Shown here: in pieces, positions 33,938 to 42,186 of the stretch
Position numbering within the stretch: position 1 is the stretch's first letter
Layout: each line of letters begins with the position of its first letter
Assembly (NCBI GenBank): GCA_028689615.1
Contig: JAQVCV010000009.1
Location: 29,799-93,798 of the forward strand
Source of the DNA: Bacteroidales bacterium
GTDB taxonomy: Bacteria > Bacteroidota > Bacteroidia > Bacteroidales > TTA-H9
Length of the DNA: 64,000 nucleotides
Direction: 5' to 3'
The notes under the pieces: generated by a model
Told to the model about the DNA's origin: nothing
The model's database searches: none
What the model saw: the letters and a program-made list of their open reading frames with translations, nothing else
Translations under genes and position numbers: made by a program

Positions 33938-35344
33938 CTATCTTTCCAAACCAAGCCGCTCCTTCATCAGTTTTTGATCAAACGAGGTGATGGGGAATGT
34001 GTGAGCTTCGGTGGTGAACAGCAACGAATTGAAGAAATGGGGCGTTTGCCTCTCACTAAAGGCTATGTAAAGGTATTTCATGGTTTCAGCAAAGAAAAAG
34101 GTTGGCATGTAGTCGCGGGGTTGCATGGTGGTCACGTTTTCAACGGAGTGGAAAGCTACCTCGTCGCGGCAAAATTTTTTGATGCTGGCCCAGTAGTTTA
34201 CAGCCATGTTGCGGTAGGTTGTATCGCCCGTGAAATGGTAGAGATAGGCGGCCGATTCCACGATCTCGGGATTCAAATCGTACACTGGGTAAGTAATGGA
34301 GTCGGTCAGGTAGTTATAAGCCATAGGTTCAAGGCCGTGCTTGTTCCACAACCAGTTCCAGCTCTGCTGAAGGCGGATGGCCCTGGCAGTATCGCCCGAT
34401 AACACCAAAATGGCAGGAAAGAAGGCATCGTAGAGGGTCACAACTGCGTTAACCTTCAGGCCGGAGTACATGTCGGCTCTTCCATACCACAACCTCCCGT
34501 TGTGCTCTTCGGCTAAGTATTGGTTAATGGCTCCTATGCTCTCAATCCATATCTTCATCAAATCCTGATCGCCCGTGAGGAGATAGGCTTTGTAGAGGTA
34601 CTCGTAATACGAATCCACACCGGCACAAAGGTGACTCACGGTCGATATCCACTCTCCGGTTTGCACATTGATCACACTGCCAGGCAAACCAATTGGGGAA
34701 CGGCGTGTATAGATGGCTACCGACGCTTTTTTGGCTGCCTGGTAATACTTGGGGTTGGTGGTATAGTAGCTCAGCAGCCCAAATTCCATCAAATACGAAC
34801 CCGCTTCGGCCACGTTAACGGTATCGCCTTGGGTTTTTCCGGTACTGAGGTTCACCCAGTAAGTGGGGATGCCTGTAGGAGTGGCAAACGCAGGCAGAAG
34901 TCGGTCGCCAAAATCGCGCGCCTTGTCGAGAATTTTTTGATCGCGTGTGGTTTCGTACATCGATAGCAGTCCCCCCAATATACGGATATTAACTTCAAAT
35001 ACCTTTGCGTAGATGTCTTTATTAAAATTTAGCGAATCAATAACATACTGTTCTATAAGACGGGTTTCGTTGTTGAAACCCATCATTGCCAGGGTGCTGT
35101 AGGCATCAATCGGCGAGATGTACAAAGGCTTGCTGTACCAGTCTTCATACGATTTTGACAGGGGTTTCAGGGCATCGTGTCCCCAGGCGTATTGTTTGTA
35201 GGCCTGCCATGCGCGCATGGTTTCGGTGGCCACCTCGCGGCGAAGTGAATCCATAGCAGGATCAGCTTCGGAAGAGGTTGAATTTTTCGACTGGCACGCC
35301 CCAAGCGTAACGAGAATCAGAAGCGAAAGCAGAAGTTTCTTCAT
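33938..35344 (-). CDS. GH47 alpha-mannosidase-like lipoprotein
   Basis: The 468-residue protein starts at 35344 (MKKLLLSLLILVTLGACQSK) with a lipobox LGAC, so it is a lipoprotein. The (alpha/alpha)-barrel repeats match glycoside hydrolase family 47, class I alpha-1,2-mannosidases: GLLSMYETTRD, AEAGSYLMEFGLLSYYT, GVDSYYEYLYKAYLLTGD, IVESAAYLYHFTGDTTYRNM and the late calcium-site motif LLFTTEAHTFPI. GH47 enzymes trim alpha-1,2-linked mannose with inversion and need calcium bound by the Thr of TEAH. Bacterial members are fewer than eukaryotic ones. It could degrade yeast or N-glycan mannans. It is a single gene with its own promoter; no SusC/SusD genes are nearby. Confidence 0.85.
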   Translation of the reverse strand: MKKLLLSLLILVTLGACQSKNSTSSEADPAMDSLRREVATETMRAWQAYKQYAWGHDALKPLSKSYEDWYSKPLYISPIDAYSTLAMMGFNNETRLIEQYVIDSLNFNKDIYAKVFEVNIRILGGLLSMYETTRDQKILDKARDFGDRLLPAFATPTGIPTYWVNLSTGKTQGDTVNVAEAGSYLMEFGLLSYYTTNPKYYQAAKKASVAIYTRRSPIGLPGSVINVQTGEWISTVSHLCAGVDSYYEYLYKAYLLTGDQDLMKIWIESIGAINQYLAEEHNGRLWYGRADMYSGLKVNAVVTLYDAFFPAILVLSGDTARAIRLQQSWNWLWNKHGLEPMAYNYLTDSITYPVYDLNPEIVESAAYLYHFTGDTTYRNMAVNYWASIKKFCRDEVAFHSVENVTTMQPRDYMPTFFFAETMKYLYIAFSERQTPHFFNSLLFTTEAHTFPITSFDQKLMKERLGLER

Positions 35345-35420
35345 GGTGTAAAAGGTTGATGTTTCGATATTCAACGGTTGAATCAGGGGTTTCACCACTG
35401 TTGTTCAGCGCGTCGGATCG

Positions 35421-35428
35421 CAAAAGTA
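35421..35428 (-). promoter_or_regulatory. -7 element of the GH47 gene
   Basis: The minus strand reads TACTTTTG, matching TAnnTTTG, 76 bases before the start at 35344. A TTG lies 23 bases further upstream. Confidence 0.6.
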
Positions 35429-35509
35429 GAGTTTTTGATCCATTGTTTACACAACCGCCTTTTCAACAAACCTGTCACAGGGTTGTTGTTTCGTCATAAA
35501 TCCGTTGTA

Positions 35510-35872
35510 ATGACTCAAGAAATGAAAAAACACATCTTCAACCTTATCAATTCGATTGTTCTGATTGTTTTGGGTTTGTGGGGTTATTGGGGTTCGCCAT
35601 CACCCTCTTTAACTGCCCTCATCCCTGTGGTGATTGGTCTGGCATTGCTTCTCTTACACCCAGGCGTAAGGGCCGAAAAGAAAATTCCCGCTCATGTTGC
35701 GGTGGTGCTCACCATACTGGTGCTGGGCGGACTTGTAAAACCTCTGCTGGGGGCTATCGGTCGCGACGATGCAGCAGCCATTGCCAGAGTAGTGGCCATG
35801 ATGGTCACTTCGGTGCTGGCTCTGGCAGGTTTTGTGTGTAGCTTCATCGAAGCACGAAGAGGCAGAAGATAA
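35510..35872 (+). CDS. Small membrane protein of unknown function
   Basis: The 120-residue product has four hydrophobic segments (NLINSIVLIVLGLWGYWG, LTALIPVVIGLALLLLHPGV, VAVVLTILVLGGLVKPLLGA, VVAMMVTSVLALAGFVCSF) and a basic C-terminus (IEARRGRR). This four-helix layout resembles small TMEM14-like proteins, without certainty. Starts at 35510 (MTQEMKKHIF) or 35522 (MKKHIF) both work; the frame opens further upstream but those residues are not hydrophobic or conserved-looking. It stands alone between the GH47 and TetR genes, converging with the latter. Confidence 0.7.
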   Translation: MTQEMKKHIFNLINSIVLIVLGLWGYWGSPSPSLTALIPVVIGLALLLLHPGVRAEKKIPAHVAVVLTILVLGGLVKPLLGAIGRDDAAAIARVVAMMVTSVLALAGFVCSFIEARRGRR

Positions 35873-35886
35873 AGTAAGGTGGTTTT

Positions 35887-36483
35887 TTAGCCTTTCCCTT
35901 GCACGATCATCGCCACCTGTTTCTGAAGCGAAGTTCTGAAGTCGGTGTAAGAGGGTGGTGAGATGCGGTTCAGATAGAACAGCAAAGCTCCGGCTACCAG
36001 GTTGTTGATCAGCTCAATTCTGTCCTTCAGTTCTTCGTTGCCAAGTTGCCCCGACACGGTCGCTACCTCGCAATCGGTTGTGCACAGATCACTTAAAAAG
36101 TTGTAAACCAGCCCGGCTGTTTGTTGCGAATTGCTGATTTCGTTAAGTTTTTCGATGAAAAAGAGTTGAAATATCCCAGGGTATTCCACGAAATAGTCGG
36201 CATATGCCATTGCGAGGGCTTCTATTCGCGGTAGCCCGGGTTTGGCAGCCATTGTTTTTTGGGTTATCCATTCGGAGGCCTCCTGCCTGAAATCGCCTAC
36301 GCAGATGAAAACGAGTTCGCGAACATCGCGAAAGTAGTTGTAAAGGGTGGCAAATGAATAGCCTGCAGCATCGGCAATGCTTCTCACGCTGATACCTTTA
36401 ACCCCTTCCGATCGAAGGATGTTCTTGGTGGCCTCCACAAAGTAGCCCCGGGTTCTCTCTTCTTGAATCTGTTTTTTATCCAT
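35887..36483 (-). CDS. TetR/AcrR-family transcriptional regulator
   Basis: The 198-residue protein has an N-terminal helix-turn-helix (GVKGISVRSIADAAGYSFAT then LYNYFRDVRELVF, about 26-58), the classic TetR fold, and an unconserved C-terminal ligand-binding domain. The ATG at 36483 (MDKKQIQEERTRGY) is chosen because the upstream ATG at 36519 lies within the operator palindrome and promoter. The promoter spacer contains a perfect 9-bp inverted repeat, so autorepression is likely. No transporter or enzyme gene is divergent and adjacent; the regulated target may be itself or the Crp/Fnr gene upstream. Confidence 0.9.
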   Translation of the reverse strand: MDKKQIQEERTRGYFVEATKNILRSEGVKGISVRSIADAAGYSFATLYNYFRDVRELVFICVGDFRQEASEWITQKTMAAKPGLPRIEALAMAYADYFVEYPGIFQLFFIEKLNEISNSQQTAGLVYNFLSDLCTTDCEVATVSGQLGNEELKDRIELINNLVAGALLFYLNRISPPSYTDFRTSLQKQVAMIVQGKG

Positions 36484-36503
36484 GTTAATATTTTTTAATG
36501 CTG

Positions 36504-36534
36504 CAAAATTAATGAACATTGTTCATTAAACAAA
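36504..36534 (-). promoter_or_regulatory. Consensus promoter of the TetR gene
   Basis: The minus strand reads TTTG (complement of 36531-36534), exactly 19 bases of spacer, then TAATTTTG (complement of 36504-36511), a perfect match to the Bacteroidota consensus, 21 bases before the ATG at 36483. Confidence 0.85.
36509..36529. promoter_or_regulatory. Probable TetR operator (perfect palindrome)
   Basis: TTAATGAAC, ATT, GTTCATTAA is a perfect 9-bp inverted repeat with a 3-base centre. It fills the spacer of the TetR promoter and touches its -7 element, so binding would block RNA polymerase. Size and symmetry suit a TetR dimer. Confidence 0.75.
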
Positions 36535-36608
36535 AAAATTCAGCAGTACTGGGAATAATATTCAATGTGAAAAGAAAAACATCGGACAAGGTGTTTTCAG
36601 TGAACAGG

Positions 36609-37295
36609 TTATCCGTGCATGGCTATTTTTTCAAGTCCAGGGCGATTCGCAATGCTGATGTGCTTTTTGTTGAGTTGGATGAGCCCGTCGGATTCAAACT
36701 GCCTGAGGATTTTCACCACATTGATGTGTGAGATGGCAGCAAAGTTGGCAATGTCAGCACGCGACAGGCAACTTGTAACATCGTGATCGGCAAGCGATTC
36801 ACCGGTCAGGTAAAGCAGAACCTCCGCCACTTTTCCTGGCATCTGTTTGTAATTAAGTCTGGCAACGGTGTCAATCAGGTGACGCTCTTCGGCAAGGTGC
36901 CTTTGGAAGAGCCTCAGCGCGAAAGCTATGTTGCTGTTGGCCAGCAAGCGCATCACTTCAATCTCCATCATGCAAACTTCAACTTCCGAGAGTGCAGCCA
37001 CCGAAGTGGTGAACCGCCTGTCGCCAAACAGAGCTGGCAATCCCTGAAATTCGCCTGGCTTCACGATGCTGATGTTGAAGGGTCTTCCGGTATCACCTTC
37101 GATATACTGCCTCGCGATGCCCGAAATCAGAAATACAACGGTAGCCGTGGCTGCCCCTTGCCTGCAAATCACTTCACCGGCGTCGTAACGAAACAACTGT
37201 TGTCCACGCGAAACCTTTTCCCATTCTTCACGGGTCAGAATATTGAAACACTGCGGGCTGACAGAGCCTTCGAGGCACGATGTTGCTTGTATCAT
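36609..37295 (-). CDS. Crp/Fnr-family transcriptional regulator
   Basis: The 228-residue protein has a cyclic-nucleotide-binding-type beta roll (about 25-130: FRYDAGEVICRQGAATATVV, FLISGIARQYIEGDTGRPFN) and a C-terminal winged helix (about 155-220: CLSRADIANFAAISHINVVK, ILRQFESDGLIQLNKKHISI). Cys7 and Cys16 lie in the N-terminus (SCLEGSVSPQCFN), as in several Bacteroidota Crp/Fnr proteins, but the four-Cys iron-sulfur pattern of FNR is not clearly present. The cAMP-contact RxS of CRP is absent. It is divergent from the thioredoxin/reductase pair, which it may regulate; the redox signal is inference. Confidence 0.88.
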   Translation of the reverse strand: MIQATSCLEGSVSPQCFNILTREEWEKVSRGQQLFRYDAGEVICRQGAATATVVFLISGIARQYIEGDTGRPFNISIVKPGEFQGLPALFGDRRFTTSVAALSEVEVCMMEIEVMRLLANSNIAFALRLFQRHLAEERHLIDTVARLNYKQMPGKVAEVLLYLTGESLADHDVTSCLSRADIANFAAISHINVVKILRQFESDGLIQLNKKHISIANRPGLEKIAMHG

Positions 37296-37321
37296 GGATC
37301 AGTCATGATTAAATTTGGTTG

Positions 37322-37329
37322 CAAAATTA
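37322..37329 (-). promoter_or_regulatory. -7 element of the Crp/Fnr gene
   Basis: The minus strand reads TAATTTTG, a match to TAnnTTTG, 26 bases before the ATG at 37295, with a TTTG 23 bases upstream. Confidence 0.6.
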
Positions 37330-37395
37330 GCAAATACCAACTCTTGTGACGGCAAACGCAAGTTTTTAAAATCACAGGCCATCTAATCTCATGTT

Positions 37396-37403
37396 AATTT
37401 TGC
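37396..37403 (+). promoter_or_regulatory. -7 element of the thioredoxin/reductase operon
   Basis: TAATTTTG matches TAnnTTTG, 72 bases before the ATG at 37476. The divergent Crp/Fnr promoter is 66 bases away, so one regulator site could affect both. Confidence 0.6.
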
Positions 37404-37475
37404 ACCCACAAATCGGCGAGCCTTCCGGCAATCGGTTTGTGATTAAAAATAATTACAAAAAAAATTATAAATATT

Positions 37476-37829
37476 ATGTTTCTTCAAACAAATCTTACCC
37501 ATGTAAACAGTGCCGCAGAATGGCAGAAAATACTCGATGAAAACGAAAATGTAATGATCTGTTGTGGCCGCATGGGGCCAATGTGCATTCCGGTTTACGG
37601 AATTATGGAAGAACTCGAAGAGGAGTACAAGCACGTGAAGTTTGCCGACATGCTGTTCGACAGCCCTGAGGCCCACGTGATTCGCAATGCTCCTGAAGCA
37701 AGAGGTTTCATGGGGCTTCCTTTCACCTTTTACTACAAAAACGGAAAAGTAGTGAAAGCAACTTCAAGCATCCAGAACGAAGATCAAATAAGGTCTATTC
37801 TCGATCAGCATCTTGCCCCTTCAAAATAA
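37476..37829 (+). CDS. Atypical thioredoxin-like protein (MGPMC in place of CGPC)
   Basis: The 117-residue protein has the thioredoxin length and fold pattern: strand ENVMICCG, active-site helix GPMCIPVYGIMEELEEEY, KFADMLFDSPE and the cis-Pro segment FMGLPFTFYYKNGKVV (about 83-98). In place of WCGPC it reads RMGPMC, so neither canonical Cys is in its place. Cys residues instead lie just before (ICCGR) and one position after (MC). Reduction chemistry, if any, must use a different pair. It lies 7 bases upstream of a thioredoxin reductase homologue that lacks NADPH-phosphate residues, so the two were probably tuned together. Confidence 0.82.
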   Translation: MFLQTNLTHVNSAAEWQKILDENENVMICCGRMGPMCIPVYGIMEELEEEYKHVKFADMLFDSPEAHVIRNAPEARGFMGLPFTFYYKNGKVVKATSSIQNEDQIRSILDQHLAPSK

Positions 37830-37836
37830 TAAGGCC

Positions 37837-38796
37837 ATGCACAACGAACATTTCGACGCCATTGTGTTAGGAGCCGGCCCTGCCGGCCTCACCGCCGCCA
37901 TCTACCTTTCGAGGGCGAGAATCAAAACTCTTGTGCTTAACCAGGGAACCGTTGGTGGACAGATGATTCTGACTCATGAAGTGGCTAATTATCCTGGTGT
38001 AGAGCATGTGAGTGGTTATGCGCTAGCCAACATCATGAAAAAACAGGCGAAAGAGTTTGGTGCGGTGTTGAAAACTGTCAGAACGATTGATGACATAGCC
38101 CTGTTGGCCGATAAAAAAACGGTAAGCGTGAATGGCGATACGGTTTACACCGCCGATGTCGTTATTCTTACCCCCGGTGGCCGTTCGCGAACCCTGGGGG
38201 TTCCAGGCGAAAATCGCTTCAAAGGACACGGAATCAGTTATTGTGCTACTTGCGACGGTGAGTTCTTCACGGGCAAAGAAATTGTGGTGGTGGGTGGAGG
38301 CAACTCAGCTCTGGAGGAGGCTGTGTCGCTAACCAAATACGCAACCAAGGTTACTATTGTACACCAATTCAATCATTTTCAAGGGTTTCAACACGCCATA
38401 GATGAAGCGCTCAACCACCCGAAAATAGAGGTAATGACTGAAACGGTGGTTAACGAGTTCTACGGCGATGAACGACTCGAAGGGGTAATGCTGCGTAACC
38501 TGAAAACCAACGAAGTGAAACCATTTGCCACCGACGGTGTGTTTGTATTTATTGGCTATCAAGCCAATACCGAAGGGCTGAACGGTGTAGTGGAACTAAA
38601 CAAATGGAACGAGATTGTGGTGGATGCCAACATGCAAACCAACGTGGAAGGAGTATTTGCTGCCGGCGACGCCATAGCCAAGCGTTTTCGGCAGATTACC
38701 ACTGCTGTGGGCGATGCCACAACCGCGGCATTGGCAGCCTCTGCCTGGTTGCACGAACGCAAACGCGAAAGAAAACCGGCTTTTGCCAACTCATAG
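37837..38796 (+). CDS. Thioredoxin-reductase-like flavoprotein lacking the NADPH 2'-phosphate motif
   Basis: The 319-residue protein starts at 37837 (MHNEHFDAIVLGAGPAG), where the FAD dinucleotide fold begins; the ATG at 37813 only extends into the thioredoxin gene end. It has GAGPAGLTAA (about 13-22), the redox-active CATC in ISYCATCDGEFF (about 132-145), the second nucleotide loop VVVGGGNSALEEA (about 154-166) and the FAD-binding GVFAAGDAIAKRFRQ. E. coli TrxB has HRRDGFRA after the second loop; here it is HQFNHFQG, so the three Arg that bind the NADPH phosphate are gone. The electron donor may be NADH, ferredoxin or another flavin carrier. Confidence 0.9.
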   Translation: MHNEHFDAIVLGAGPAGLTAAIYLSRARIKTLVLNQGTVGGQMILTHEVANYPGVEHVSGYALANIMKKQAKEFGAVLKTVRTIDDIALLADKKTVSVNGDTVYTADVVILTPGGRSRTLGVPGENRFKGHGISYCATCDGEFFTGKEIVVVGGGNSALEEAVSLTKYATKVTIVHQFNHFQGFQHAIDEALNHPKIEVMTETVVNEFYGDERLEGVMLRNLKTNEVKPFATDGVFVFIGYQANTEGLNGVVELNKWNEIVVDANMQTNVEGVFAAGDAIAKRFRQITTAVGDATTAALAASAWLHERKRERKPAFANS

Positions 38797-38822
38797 CCGG
38801 GTAAATTGGTGCTTTGGAGATT

Positions 38823-38856
38823 AACCGCCATGCTGACAACAGCGTGGCGGTTTTTG
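38823..38856 (+). terminator. Rho-independent terminator of the thioredoxin reductase gene
   Basis: AACCGCCA (38823-38830), a 14-base loop and TGGCGGTT (38845-38852) form an 8-bp stem followed by TTTTTG, 27 bases after the stop. The next 236 bases to 39092 contain no recognisable gene or element. Confidence 0.85.
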
Positions 38857-39092
38857 TTATCACCAAGCTTATTACAGCAGATTCCCCCGTTGCTGTTCGA
38901 GAAAATATCCCCAGGCCTGAAAAGTTTATGGTCGATTGTTGAACTTCAACATTGATTTTAGACAGGCGCAAAGCAAAACGGTGTCTTCATCTATTGTATA
39001 TACAACACTTTAGCGGTTCTTAAATACAATCAGTTATCGCTTTCTGAATGATCTTGCCGAATGACAGCTACGATTATTTGCCCTTCACAAAA

Positions 39093-39686
39093 TCACACCT
39101 GTTCCTTCTCCTTCAGTATCACCCATGCCGAAAGGGCAGCCAAACCTAGCAAGGCGGGCGAAATGGCATAGATCCAGCCGTTTTCAACGGGTTTGAACCC
39201 GCCAAGGAAGTGAAGCCCGGCCTGAATTCCATTCACCACTATCCACCAGGCTGAATAAAAAGCGATTAACCGAGTTCGGGAAACTGGAAGCGTTGTCTTC
39301 CATGCTACAGCGGTAAGAATTACCAGTATAGACAAGTCAACCAATCCAAGTTTCAGGATGCTGTAATCGAGCACGAAGGCGAAAGCGTCCATGGCAAAGT
39401 GCAACGCGAGACCTGCGGTAAAAACCAGGGCGTGAGCTCTGTATTTACGGTAAAAGTAGGCAAGTCCGAGCAGCAGCGAGAAAACCACCCCGCTGTTCAC
39501 ATGCAACCAATGTAAGGTCAACGAATTGGCTGTTCCATCATCAAGCTGGTACCGCAGCAAATGATCGAAGTCGATGGTGTTAGCAGCCAACAACAGAGCC
39601 GTGGTTGTACGGAACGAAAGTTCGCTCCGCGACCAAAGTTTCGTGGCTGCCAGTGTCGAAGTTAGCAAATGTCCTCCAGCGTACAT
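39093..39686 (-). CDS. Membrane-bound metal-dependent hydrolase-like protein (YdjM/DUF457-type)
   Basis: The 197-residue protein has about five hydrophobic helices and the scattered His/Asp pattern of YdjM-type (DUF457) membrane hydrolases: AGGHLLTSTLAA (His about 5), AANTIDFDHLLRY (about 34-46), LTLHWLHVNSG (about 57-67) and ALHFAMDAFAF (about 92-102). The predicted metal ligands are in the helices near the N-terminus. The biochemical role of the family is poorly known. It lies 74 bases downstream of mutS2 on the same strand; a near-consensus TATCTTTA element just upstream (about 39705-39712) suggests separate expression. Confidence 0.7.
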   Translation of the reverse strand: MYAGGHLLTSTLAATKLWSRSELSFRTTTALLLAANTIDFDHLLRYQLDDGTANSLTLHWLHVNSGVVFSLLLGLAYFYRKYRAHALVFTAGLALHFAMDAFAFVLDYSILKLGLVDLSILVILTAVAWKTTLPVSRTRLIAFYSAWWIVVNGIQAGLHFLGGFKPVENGWIYAISPALLGLAALSAWVILKEKEQV

Positions 39687-39760
39687 ATTGTTTTAATTTT
39701 CTCTGGGTAAAGATAGAAAACATATGCGCCCCAGTGCAAAGTCCCGTGTTAAGTTTAAAG

Positions 39761-42184
39761 TTATTTGAGGGTTACAAGGGTAACACCAGCTCCGGCCTGG
39801 TCGGGATTGTCGTCGCGCCATGAGCGTACTTCGCCGCGGGTTCGCAGGTAATCGCGTACCAGGGTTCGCAAAATTCCATTCCCTTTTCCATGCAATATCC
39901 TGATCTCTCTGATGTGAAGCAAAGTGGCCTCATCAATAAAACGAAGAACCATCTGAACGGCCTCTTCGCCCGACTTACCACGAACATCGAGTGTGAGTTT
40001 GAATTCAGATAGGGTTCGTTCCAAATCAGCCTGTTGCCCGTTGGAGGGGCTCTTGGGTGGTGTTTTCTTAATTGTTTTAGGATCTACACGTTTGAGTTTT
40101 CGTGGATCGGTCTGCAATTTCACCTGGTCGAACATCACGGTGGCATCGTTGCCTTTAAGGGAAACCAGTTGTCCGACAGCCTCCTGGGTTCCCATTTTCA
40201 CAAAATCGCCAACTTCCAGTGGACGGTTGTCGGTTGGCACTGGTTTGGGTTTGAGTGATTCTGAGATGGGAGGAAGTGGCGAGGGTGAGGCTTCAGGAGC
40301 TGTTTTAAGCTGATCGATTTTTTGAGTAAGTTTTTTGCGGATTACGAGGGTTTGCTTCTTTTCGGCTTTCACCGATTTGATCTCGCTCACAGTGTTTTCA
40401 ATGAGTTTGTTGGCACCTGCCAGAATGTCGAGGGCTTCTGTTTTGGCCTTTTTCAGGATCTCGCCACGGGCAGTCTCTATCTCGTGATGCAATCGGGAAT
40501 ACTTCTGAAGTGTTTCGGACAGAAGTCCATCGGCTACTTCGATTTGTTTCCTTTTTTTGTCGAGTTCCTGCTTCTCCAAATCGAGTTGAAGCAATTGCTC
40601 CTCGAAGCTGAGTTGATCGTACCCTGATTTTTGGGTAGCAGCATCAATCAAATCGGCAGGGAACCCAATTTTGCGGGCTATCTCGTAGGTGAAAGAACTG
40701 CCCGGACGCCCTGTTTGCAACCTGAAGAGTGGCTGCATCTTGCGAGCATCAAACAACATCGCGCCGTTAACAACACCATTCACCCGTTTTTCAAGCAGTT
40801 TAAGGCTGGCATAATGCGTGGTAATCAAGCCTATAGACTGCCTTTCTGAGAGCCGCTCGATGATAGCTTCGGCAATAGCTCCTCCCAATCTGGGTTCGGT
40901 GCCGGTCCCCATTTCATCAGATAGAAAAAGAGTGTTTTGATCGGCCTCTTCCACGAAGTGTTTCATGGCCATCAGGTGGCTGCTGTAGGTGGAGAGGTCG
41001 TTGTCGAGCGATTGCTCGTCGCCGATATCAAGAAGTATCTTACCGAAAATTCCAGCTTCGGAGGTGGGGCGTATCGGAACAGGCAATCCGCATTGAAGCA
41101 TGTATTGCAGCAGTCCCACTGTTTTCAGGCACACCGATTTCCCGCCGGCATTCGGACCGCTGATAATCAGAATGCGGTCATTGGAGTCTAATTTGAGGTT
41201 GAGGGGTTCAACAGGTTTGCTTTGTGCCGCAAGGGTAAGATAAAGCAAAGGGTGCACTGCATCGAGCCAGTCGATGTAAGGTCGGTTTACTACAACTGGT
41301 TTTGATGCTCCAAGCTTGAGAGCTACGCGAGCCTTGGCTTTAATAAAATCCAAACTCGCCAGAATCTGCATGGCATGAGCAATGTTGTCGAGGTTTGGGC
41401 GCAATTGGTCGGCAAAGCGGGTGAGAATTCTGATAATTTCTCGCACCTCTTCAGTCTCCAGTTCTCTGATTTGGTTGTTGGTTTCAAACACGGCCTCGGG
41501 TTCGATGTAGGCTGTCTGACCCGTGGCAGACTCGTCGTGCACAAAGCCTCGAATTTTTCTCTTGAAATTGCTTAAAACAGGTATCACCAACCTTCCGTTG
41601 CGGAGGGTAGGCTCGCTGTTTTCGGGGGTTAGCCCGGCTTTTCGTGCTTCAGCCAGGGTTGACTCCAGTTTGCCGCGCACCGAAGCTTCCTTTTTTCTGA
41701 TATCTTTCCTGATTCGTCCAAGCTCGGGAGAGGCTGTATCGCGTATCAAACCCTTTTCGTCAATAATTTGGTTTAAAGAAAAAACGAGTTCAGGACTTAC
41801 CTCTGTCGAAGCTGCCTGGGTAGCCAACAATGGGTATTTTTTTGCGCGCGTTTCGTTGAAGTACGCTATCGCATTGGCTATTAGCGACAAGTTGTGTCCC
41901 AGATCGGGAAGGGTTTCGGGTTCAACAAAAGTTCCCGGCGTACGCAAACGCGACAGTTCCGCCAGTACATCCAGAAGATCGGTTGACGGGTAGTTGCTTT
42001 CATCGGTAAGCAGGTTGCGCATTTGTTCGGTCTCGTCGAGTTGTTGATTAACAGTTTCAAACCGATCGGAAAAGGCAATATTGTTAACCAACGGCAAGGC
42101 CAGGGGTGTTGTACAGGCTTCGGCAACCATCTTTCTGATCCGGTCGAAGCCACATTTTTGCTCGAAATTATCTGGATATACCAC
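39761..42184 (-). CDS. mutS2: MutS2 (RqcU) with C-terminal Smr domain
   Basis: The 807-residue protein has the MutS core/clamp (about 1-300), an ABC ATPase (about 310-520: Walker A ISGPNAGGKSVCLKTVGLL, DIGDEQSLDNDLSTYSSHL, Walker B NTLFLSDEMGTGTEP, TTHYASLK), a coiled coil (about 525-660), a KOW-like strand region and an Smr domain (about 730-807: LDVRGKSGEEAV and ILHGKGNGILRTLVRDYL). It lacks the mismatch-recognition N-terminus of MutS1. In other bacteria MutS2 suppresses recombination and splits collided ribosomes. It begins 2 bases after the serine dehydratase gene, so the two are cotranscribed, probably by chance of layout. Confidence 0.95.
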   Translation of the reverse strand: MVYPDNFEQKCGFDRIRKMVAEACTTPLALPLVNNIAFSDRFETVNQQLDETEQMRNLLTDESNYPSTDLLDVLAELSRLRTPGTFVEPETLPDLGHNLSLIANAIAYFNETRAKKYPLLATQAASTEVSPELVFSLNQIIDEKGLIRDTASPELGRIRKDIRKKEASVRGKLESTLAEARKAGLTPENSEPTLRNGRLVIPVLSNFKRKIRGFVHDESATGQTAYIEPEAVFETNNQIRELETEEVREIIRILTRFADQLRPNLDNIAHAMQILASLDFIKAKARVALKLGASKPVVVNRPYIDWLDAVHPLLYLTLAAQSKPVEPLNLKLDSNDRILIISGPNAGGKSVCLKTVGLLQYMLQCGLPVPIRPTSEAGIFGKILLDIGDEQSLDNDLSTYSSHLMAMKHFVEEADQNTLFLSDEMGTGTEPRLGGAIAEAIIERLSERQSIGLITTHYASLKLLEKRVNGVVNGAMLFDARKMQPLFRLQTGRPGSSFTYEIARKIGFPADLIDAATQKSGYDQLSFEEQLLQLDLEKQELDKKRKQIEVADGLLSETLQKYSRLHHEIETARGEILKKAKTEALDILAGANKLIENTVSEIKSVKAEKKQTLVIRKKLTQKIDQLKTAPEASPSPLPPISESLKPKPVPTDNRPLEVGDFVKMGTQEAVGQLVSLKGNDATVMFDQVKLQTDPRKLKRVDPKTIKKTPPKSPSNGQQADLERTLSEFKLTLDVRGKSGEEAVQMVLRFIDEATLLHIREIRILHGKGNGILRTLVRDYLRTRGEVRSWRDDNPDQAGAGVTLVTLK

Positions 42185-42186
42185 GT

